Part shown: in pieces, positions 6,708 to 12,123 of the stretch
Position numbering within the stretch: position 1 is the first letter of the stretch
Layout of the letters: each line of letters starts with the position of its first letter
Source: UBA1067 sp050874585
Lineage (GTDB): Bacteria; Verrucomicrobiota; Kiritimatiellia; RFP12; UBA1067
Reading direction: 5' to 3'
Assembly: GCA_050874585.1 (NCBI GenBank)
Contig: JBNMKZ010000060.1
Coordinates: forward strand, 1-15,733
Length of the DNA: 15,733 nucleotides
Program-made: the position numbers and the translations under genes
The notes under the pieces: model-generated
What the model saw: only the letters and a program-made list of their open reading frames with translations
Database searches by the model: none
What the model was told of the DNA's origin: nothing

Positions 6708-7289
6708 TTAGTCTCGTGCGTTGAATTCGATGACACCGTTGTCGAGGGACGCGATGGAGGCCAAGGACTCGATGCGTGCTCCGGGTGTTGCGCGGGCGAT
6801 GAGGTCGCGTCCGCCCTGGAACGACTTCTCGACCAGAAAGCCGAGCGCGACGACGCTCGCCCCCGCCTGATGGCAGAGGTCGGCAAGTCCGCACGCGGCA
6901 TTTCCGCAGGCGAGGAAGTCATCGATGATGAGAATCCGCTCTCCTGCGTTCAGGTATTCGCGTGAGACGAAGACGGTGTAATCGCGCTTCTTCGTGAAGG
7001 AGGTGACTGTTGTCACGAACGCCGTGGACATTGTCTTCGGGACGGCCTTCTTCGCAAAGACGACGGGTACGCGCATGAGGTAGCCTGCGAAGACTGCCGG
7101 AGCGATGCCGCTCGCTTCAATCGTCAGAATCTTGTCGATCTTCAGGTCGGCGAAGAGGCGCATGAATTCTGCCGCGCACGAAAACATCAGCGCGGAGTCC
7201 ATCTGGTGGTTGATGAAGTTGTCGACCTTGAGGATGCCGCCGGGGAGGCACTTGCCGTCCTTCAAAATCCGCTCTTCGAGTTCTTTCAT
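6708..7289 (-). CDS. xpt: Xanthine phosphoribosyltransferase
   Basis: A 193-residue cytoplasmic purine salvage enzyme that joins xanthine to PRPP to give XMP. Length and motifs fit Xpt: LKVDNFINHQMD at 20-31 near the N-terminus, EASGIAPA at 58-65, and the PRPP-binding motif ILIIDDFLACGNA at about 119-131. GGAG and AAAGGG upstream support the start at 7289. The gene starts 7 nt after the stop of the permease gene, so the two form an operon for uptake and conversion of xanthine or a related base. No purine riboswitch motif was recognised in the leader. Confidence 0.93.
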   Translation of the reverse strand: MKELEERILKDGKCLPGGILKVDNFINHQMDSALMFSCAAEFMRLFADLKIDKILTIEASGIAPAVFAGYLMRVPVVFAKKAVPKTMSTAFVTTVTSFTKKRDYTVFVSREYLNAGERILIIDDFLACGNAACGLADLCHQAGASVVALGFLVEKSFQGGRDLIARATPGARIESLASIASLDNGVIEFNARD

Positions 7290-7296
7290 TTTCCCT

Positions 7297-8694
7297 TTAC
7301 TCCTTAATACGAATCAGCGCATTGGACAGAATGGCCACGATGCCGCCGGTGACGAGTCCAGACGAGAAGATGCCCTTGACGGCATCCGGGGCGTGCTTGA
7401 GAATGTCGGGGCAAAGTTCGACTCCCAACCCCGCGCCGAAGGCCATCGCCAGGACGAGCGTCTCCTTGCGTCCAATCGTTTGGGTCGCGATGATGCGGAC
7501 GCCCGCCGCCGCAACCATGCCGAACATGAGGAGTGTCGCACCGCCGAGAACGGGGTCCGGCATTGTCGAGAAGAACATGCCGACCACGGGGAAGAGTCCG
7601 AGCAGCACGAGCATTGCCGCGATGAAGTACCCGACATAGCGCGAGGCGACGCCCGTCAGCTGGATGAGGCCGTTGTTCTGCGCAAAGATTGAATTCGGGA
7701 ACGAGTTGAAGAGACCCGCGACGGCGCTGTTCACACCATCGGCCAGAACGCCGCCGCGAACGCGGCGATGGTAGCTCTCGTCCATAATCGAGAGTCCCGA
7801 AATCATCGAGTTGGCGGTGATGTCGCCCGAGGCCTCGATGGACGTCACGAGGTAGACGACGGCAAGACCGATGATGGAGGCCGGATCGAATGCGATGCCC
7901 CACTTGAGCGGGACGGGAATGTTGAACGAGAGGAGCGAGCCCGTCTCGAACGTCACCATGTGGAAGCCGAAGAAGGCAATCAGGTAGCCGACGATGATGC
8001 CGAAGATGACCGAGCCCATGCGCAGGAACCTATTCGACGAGCAGTTGAACGCGACAATCGTCAGCAGGACGGCACCGGAAACGGTGAGGTTCTGCCATCC
8101 CGCGAACGGAAACTTCGCATTCTCGGCCATCGAGCCGAATCCGCCGCCACAGGCGATCACGCCTACCTTGATGAGTCCGAGTCCGATGAGGGTGACGACA
8201 ATGCCCGAGACAAGCGGCGTAATGATTTTGCGCAGGCGCTTGAAGAGGAACGCGGCAATCATCTCGGCTGGTGCCGCGCAGATGCAACATCCGAAGATGA
8301 GCGGCAGGCCGTAGGTGACGGCCGCGGCAGTTTCGCTCTGGGCAATGGCTGCCGATTGCGCCACCAGACCAACGCCAATCAGCGGGCCGATGAACTGAAA
8401 GCTCGTCCCCTGGACGCACAGCAGGCGAGAGCCGATTGGTCCGAAGCGTCGGCACTGGATGAATGTACAGACCCCGGAAGCGAACAGCGCCATGGAGACG
8501 AGGAAGCCCTTGACCTTGAGGTCCTCAATCTTCAGTCCGCCGGCAATCAGGAGCGGCGGCGTGATGATGGCGACGAAAATCGCCAGCAGGTGCTGGAGTG
8601 CCGCGAAAAGTGCCGCGAGGAAGGGCGGGCGATCCTCGATGCCGTAGATGAGTTGACGAGACGCGCTGGATGCTTCCATATTCGCTTCTTTCAT
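7297..8694 (-). CDS. Xanthine/uracil permease of the NCS2 family
   Basis: A 465-residue inner-membrane nucleobase symporter of the nucleobase-ascorbate (NCS2) family, with about 12-14 hydrophobic segments. Family motifs are clear: QGTSFQF near residue 95, TSIEASGD with E287, and the signature QNNGLIQLTGVASR at about 339-352. Pairing with xpt makes xanthine or guanine-type purines the likely substrate rather than uracil. The reading frame extends to 9024, but that extension is Pro/Arg-rich, spans the promoter and is not membrane-protein-like. I prefer ATG at 8694; ATG at 8679 is equally possible, as neither has a strong binding site. Confidence 0.92.
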   Translation of the reverse strand: MKEANMEASSASRQLIYGIEDRPPFLAALFAALQHLLAIFVAIITPPLLIAGGLKIEDLKVKGFLVSMALFASGVCTFIQCRRFGPIGSRLLCVQGTSFQFIGPLIGVGLVAQSAAIAQSETAAAVTYGLPLIFGCCICAAPAEMIAAFLFKRLRKIITPLVSGIVVTLIGLGLIKVGVIACGGGFGSMAENAKFPFAGWQNLTVSGAVLLTIVAFNCSSNRFLRMGSVIFGIIVGYLIAFFGFHMVTFETGSLLSFNIPVPLKWGIAFDPASIIGLAVVYLVTSIEASGDITANSMISGLSIMDESYHRRVRGGVLADGVNSAVAGLFNSFPNSIFAQNNGLIQLTGVASRYVGYFIAAMLVLLGLFPVVGMFFSTMPDPVLGGATLLMFGMVAAAGVRIIATQTIGRKETLVLAMAFGAGLGVELCPDILKHAPDAVKGIFSSGLVTGGIVAILSNALIRIKE

Positions 8695-8725
8695 AATTGT
8701 TCTTTTTGTTTGACGGTGAAACTTT

Positions 8726-8766
8726 CCCGCCAATTGGAGGAACTGGCAGGGATTCGTATTATAGCA
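8726..8766 (-). promoter_or_regulatory. Extended -10 promoter and leader hairpin of the purine operon
   Basis: On the minus strand TGCTATAAT (8766-8758) is an extended -10 box; I see no good -35. Transcription would start near 8751. Just there CCTGCCA (8750-8744) pairs with TGGCGGG (8732-8726), 7 bp with one G-T pair and an 11-nt loop. The leader is about 55 nt, too short for a classical purine riboswitch with its conserved three-way junction, which I do not see. Confidence 0.5.
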
Positions 8767-8987
8767 GTTTTCGTCCAAGTCGGCTATGGGGTTCGTCGGA
8801 CGGGGCCTGCGCAGCTCCCTGTGCGTTGCCGCGAGGATGCACGCCCGCGCGGCGGAGATGTGGCGGACACCCGGTGAGCGCGGCGGAATCTTCGTTCGCC
8901 CGGGGCAGAAGGCCAACAAAAGCGCGAGATTCCATTCACATAGTGGCAAGAAATGAAAATGAATGCCATCCGCCGCCGCGATTCCGA

Positions 8988-9172
8988 TGCCCGTCCGCGG
9001 TGGACTTACTGCGCAGTAAATCAAAACTTACTGGGCAGTAAGTCTAAAGTTACTGGGCAGTAAGTTTTCCTCCGACGGGCACGGAAATTTCGCGAGGTGC
9101 GTACGGGATGCATTTTTGCTGCGCACGACAGGAAGTTCGGGTGCGCACGAGAGCTCTCTTCCGTGCGCACGA
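8988..9172. repeat. Array of eight TGSGCA-like cores with exact 22-bp period
   Basis: Six-base cores start at 9010 TGCGCA, 9032 TGGGCA, 9054 TGGGCA, 9076 CGGGCA, 9098 TGCGTA, 9120 TGCGCA, 9142 TGCGCA and 9164 TGCGCA, each exactly 22 bp apart. A possible extra, inverted unit TGCCCG is at 8988. Units 1-3 are the centres of a 14-bp inverted repeat TTACTGSGCAGTAA; units 6-8 share TGCGCACGA; units 4-5 are degenerate. Twenty-two bp is about two DNA turns, so all cores face the same side. This fits cooperative binding of a dimeric protein: an operator array, iterons or a partition-like site. The 680-bp gap (8767-9448) holds no other recognisable gene. Confidence 0.75.
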
Positions 9173-9400
9173 TCGGGCACTTTCTTCGGTTAGACAGCGC
9201 GGCGGAAGGGCGGAAAACTGCCGCGTGGACGGTATGGACGCATGGGATGGACGGGGATTTTCGTCGGTTTCGTTACGGATGTGGCATTGTCTTGGACGGG
9301 TTGAAGGTGGGAAAGGATCTTTATCTCTGAGTGAAACATTATGATTTGAGCTTGTTTTGATGAGGTAAGTGACGCAGATAAAATATTTCGCGATACCCCC

Positions 9401-9430
9401 TTGCATACGGTGCGAATGTTGTGGTATAAT
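9401..9430 (+). promoter_or_regulatory. Promoter of the tRNA operon
   Basis: TTGCAT (9401-9406) and a perfect TATAAT (9425-9430) are 18 bp apart, about 20 bp before the first tRNA. Confidence 0.75.
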
Positions 9431-9448
9431 ATGCCTCGTTTTCGCGAT

Positions 9449-9524
9449 GCGAGGATAACTCAGTTGGTAGAGTGCCACCTTGCCAAGGTGGTTGTCGCGG
9501 GTTCGAATCCCGTTCCTCGCTCCA
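9449..9524 (+). tRNA. tRNA-Gly (anticodon GCC)
   Basis: Full cloverleaf of 76 nt with encoded CCA. The acceptor arms GCGAGGA and TCCTCGC pair, the anticodon stem is CCACC/GGTGG with loop TTGCCAA (GCC at 9482-9484), and the T-loop is GTTCGAATC. Confidence 0.97.
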
Positions 9525-9538
9525 CGAATTCGGTGAAT

Positions 9539-9614
9539 GGGAGCATAGCTCAGCTGGTAGAGCAAGTGACTCTTAATCACTGGGTCCAGGGTTCGAATCC
9601 CTGTGCTCCTACCA
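9539..9614 (+). tRNA. tRNA-Lys (anticodon CTT)
   Basis: Full cloverleaf of 76 nt with encoded CCA. The acceptor arms GGGAGCA and TGCTCCT pair with a G-T first pair; the anticodon stem AGTGA/TCACT encloses CTCTTAA (CTT at 9572-9574). It lies 14 nt after tRNA-Gly. Confidence 0.97.
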
Positions 9615-9639
9615 TTCTCACCGTGGACCGAAAACCTGT

Positions 9640-9715
<76 letters not shown>

Positions 9716-9726
9716 AATCATGTAAC

Positions 9727-9757
9727 AAACTCGGAGATGTCCGAGTTTTCTTTTTTT
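9727..9757 (+). terminator. Terminator of the tRNA operon
   Basis: AAACTCGGA (9727-9735) and TCCGAGTTT (9740-9748) form a perfect stem with a 4-nt loop, followed by a long T-run to 9757. Confidence 0.92.
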
Positions 9758-10026
9758 ATGCGTAGGGGGATTTGACCCAACAGACAAAGAATTCTGCAAT
9801 TCGGGCAATCTCTTTCGTGCCATTGTAGAAGTCAGTGTGGAAGAATTCGTGTGGGGCTTTATCCCGCAGACTATGCCGTTGTGTGAGACGGGTAACACGA
9901 GGGTCCACTCGTAGAAGGTTGTCTTTGATATGCTAGTCGTTTTGGGCAGTGTTCGGGCTGCGACAATGCCAGTGCGTATTGTGCCACAAGTTTCCGTCTT
10001 TCTTTCTTGGTGTATTGCCTTGTCAT
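9756..10026 (-). pseudogene. Broken small gene with a transposase-HTH-like start
   Basis: From ATG 10026, preceded by AAAGGAAAG, the minus strand reads MTRQYTKKERRKLVAQYALALSQ, like the start of a transposase-type helix-turn-helix protein (compare YTxEERRxLVxEY of IS66-type TnpA). That frame stops at 9871 with an unlikely C-terminus. The other two frames look more protein-like downstream: one contains SISKTTFYEW, as expected after such an HTH start, and another ends APHEFFHTDFYNGTKEIARIAEFF and stops at 9756. This suggests one or more frameshifts in a gene of about 90 codons. The family assignment is tentative. Confidence 0.35.
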
Positions 10027-10119
10027 TACTTTCCTTTCATCCTGTCCGAATGGCGAAAAGTCGGAATGTATAGCGGAAAGGCATCTTGATTTCTGATGCG
10101 CACAAAAAATCTGCACGTG

Positions 10120-10148
10120 TTGACTATAAGAGACACTTTTAGTACAAT
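10120..10148 (+). promoter_or_regulatory. Promoter of the RloA-RloB-TOTE operon
   Basis: TTGACT (10120-10125) and TACAAT (10143-10148) are separated by the ideal 17 bp, with the ATG 24 bp downstream. This is the best sigma-70-like promoter in the window apart from the tRNA one. Confidence 0.8.
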
Positions 10149-10172
10149 ATTCGGCAAAGAATAGGGCTGATT

Positions 10173-11468
10173 ATGATTACTAAGTTCAGAATAACGAATT
10201 TCAGGTCGATCGCTGATCTCACGCTCGACTTCTCGTTCGGCGAGAGGCGCGCGCCGAACGGCTACCAGAATTTGGATCGGATGCCGTTCGTGGTGGACGG
10301 CGCGGCCCGCACCGTGCCGTGTCTGGCTCTTTTCGGTGCAAACGCCGCAGGCAAGTCGAATATCATTCGTGCCATGCGCGTGATAGTTGAGTTAGTTCAA
10401 AAGAAGAAGGTGGATGTGCGGAGGATGTTCGATCCGAACATAATCGTGACTGGTGGCGAGACTACGTCTTTTGAGACAGAAATCGCGAAGGACGGCCATG
10501 TGTACGAATATTTCATCGAATATTCGGCGGCAGGGATTCTGGCCGAGAGCCTCTCGGCGGACGGGAAGGTGCTCTATGTTGTCAGGGAGGGCAAGTGCGA
10601 CTTCTCTAGGCTGGAGGCGAACAGGGCCTACGACCAGAAGAAGCTCGAAAACGTTCATGCGGTGGAATGCTGCACGGCGGATGGCGTCGCCATATATCCG
10701 CTCTTTCCAATCCTCGGCTGGGAGTATGGCGGGCTTGATACGACGCTTTCGGCGGCGTTCCGGGGATTTACGGGAGGTATCTGCGTATTCTTCGATGATT
10801 TCGGCCCGCATTTTCTGCCGGTGGCCATCGACATGTTGTCGCAGATTACGGGTGGCACGCGGGAGGATTCCCTGCGGCGTGTCGTGGAGGTCGTCCGAAA
10901 GCTGGATGTGGACATCCTCGCCCTTGACATCATCGAACACGGCGGGGAGCAGTTCACACAGCAGACGCAGTCCTACGACATCGTCAAGCACGAGAACCTG
11001 TCTGGCAAGGACTATGGCATCTCAATACACTCCCATCACCGAAATGACAAGGGCGAAGAAGTGGTGTTTCGTTTTCTTGAGCGCGAGTCAGAGGGCACGA
11101 AGCGTCTTGCGGTGGTGGTGGCGGCAATTCTGCATGCGCTTGCTGTAGGAGGGACCGTGTTCTTTGACGAATTCGATCGGGGCCTTCATCCGCTCCTCGT
11201 GCGTGAGCTTCTCTCGCTTTTCCAGAAGCACTCGTACAATCCGAAAGGGGCGCAGCTGTGTTTCGCCACGCACTGCACGGACATCCTCGACGACTCCGTC
11301 TTGCGAATGTCTGAGGTTGGAATCGTTACCAAGAATATCAAGACAGGCACGTTGATTCGTCGTCTCTCTGACTTCAAGCGCGATGGCGCCGAGATTCGCA
11401 ACGTCACAGATTTTCGCAAGCAGTACCTCGATGGCTTCTACGCGGGCATCCCCTATCCGGCACTCTGA
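10173..11468 (+). CDS. RloA-like ABC/SMC-type ATPase, defence associated
   Basis: A 431-residue soluble ATPase of the AAA_15/AAA_21 type found in defence loci. It starts MITKFRITNFRSI, the usual first strand of this fold. Walker A is GANAAGKSN at 55-63, a signature-like segment SEGTKRL at 306-312, Walker B VFFDEFD with D332 and E333, and a switch-histidine-like segment FATHCTDIL with H367. The middle (about 70-300) is the variable insertion. The next gene starts 2 nt after its stop and encodes an RloB-like protein; RloA/RloB pairs were first noted inside type I restriction loci. By analogy with ATPase + TOPRIM pairs such as PARIS, the ATPase probably senses infection and controls its partner. 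No restriction-modification genes are in view. Confidence 0.88.
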   Translation: MITKFRITNFRSIADLTLDFSFGERRAPNGYQNLDRMPFVVDGAARTVPCLALFGANAAGKSNIIRAMRVIVELVQKKKVDVRRMFDPNIIVTGGETTSFETEIAKDGHVYEYFIEYSAAGILAESLSADGKVLYVVREGKCDFSRLEANRAYDQKKLENVHAVECCTADGVAIYPLFPILGWEYGGLDTTLSAAFRGFTGGICVFFDDFGPHFLPVAIDMLSQITGGTREDSLRRVVEVVRKLDVDILALDIIEHGGEQFTQQTQSYDIVKHENLSGKDYGISIHSHHRNDKGEEVVFRFLERESEGTKRLAVVVAAILHALAVGGTVFFDEFDRGLHPLLVRELLSLFQKHSYNPKGAQLCFATHCTDILDDSVLRMSEVGIVTKNIKTGTLIRRLSDFKRDGAEIRNVTDFRKQYLDGFYAGIPYPAL

Positions 11469-11470
11469 CT

Positions 11471-12115
11471 ATGGCAAGTCCGAAGAATATCGTCGTTGTG
11501 TGCGAAGGGGAATCCGAGTGGACGTATCTCCAGCGTCTCAATTCGGCGCTTGCTGCTGAGCCGTTCCCCGAGGGTTGGTCTGATGTCCCCATTCGTTTTG
11601 TCGGAAGACCGAAGAAGACGGGCGTCGGGAGTGGCGTATTCAAAGCCGTGGAGCGCGAGTTGCGCAAAGAGATGAAGCAGAATCCATCCGTCGAGAAGTG
11701 GGTTTGGGTTGATGCGGACCTCTATGTTCGAAACGACAAGGAATGCGGAACTAATTACCGAAAGCGAGCTGCTGGGATCCCTCCGTTTTGTTTTTCGGTT
11801 TTCAATTTTGAGGATTTTCTCGCGCTCCATCTCGATGATGAGGGATTCGAACGCTGGATCGGGGTCATGGAGGAGTCGGGTCATTTCAAGAATCCGCTGC
11901 ATTGGGATGACTACAGGGGCCGCTTTGAGAAGGTGATGCCGGGATATCGAAAGGGTGGTCTGCCAGCCGACTTCGTCACCCTTACATCGCTCGGGAACCT
12001 GAGCAGACACCTCGCACAGTTGCCGCGGGTAGAGTGGAGGGGCTTTATGGAGAAGCGGATGTTTGCGTCTGCGATGCTTGATGAGGTTTCGCGCTGGTAT
12101 GAAATACCGGGCTGA
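11471..12115 (+). CDS. RloB-like TOPRIM-type protein
   Basis: A 214-residue protein matching the RloB pattern. VVVCEGESEWTYL at 8-20 carries the acidic residues E12, E14 and E16 and resembles the first TOPRIM motif. WVWVDADLYV with D81 and D83 matches the DxD motif. FNFEDFLALH at 111-120 is the conserved family segment usually seen as NPxFExWLLLH. These motifs suggest a metal-dependent nuclease-like fold, with activity inferred, not shown. It has no binding site of its own and starts 2 nt after the ATPase stop, so translation is probably coupled. The next gene starts 8 nt after its stop. It is the likely effector of the pair. Confidence 0.87.
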   Translation: MASPKNIVVVCEGESEWTYLQRLNSALAAEPFPEGWSDVPIRFVGRPKKTGVGSGVFKAVERELRKEMKQNPSVEKWVWVDADLYVRNDKECGTNYRKRAAGIPPFCFSVFNFEDFLALHLDDEGFERWIGVMEESGHFKNPLHWDDYRGRFEKVMPGYRKGGLPADFVTLTSLGNLSRHLAQLPRVEWRGFMEKRMFASAMLDEVSRWYEIPG

Positions 12116-12123
12116 AGTTGTTT

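Noticed and set aside
8695..8800. Guanine/adenine-type purine riboswitch
   Set aside because: None of the conserved junction and loop sequences of the purine aptamer can be found in the leader.
7768..8877. 369-codon plus-strand open frame
   Set aside because: It is exactly antisense to the permease gene, with a highly charged, repetitive composition; it arises from the codon bias of the real gene.
8695..9024. N-terminal extension of the permease
   Set aside because: The extra 110 residues are Pro/Arg-rich, unlike any permease, and would span the predicted promoter.
9006..9172. CRISPR array
   Set aside because: The period is only 22 bp, repeats are cores of 6-14 bp with 8-16 bp between them, and no cas genes are near.
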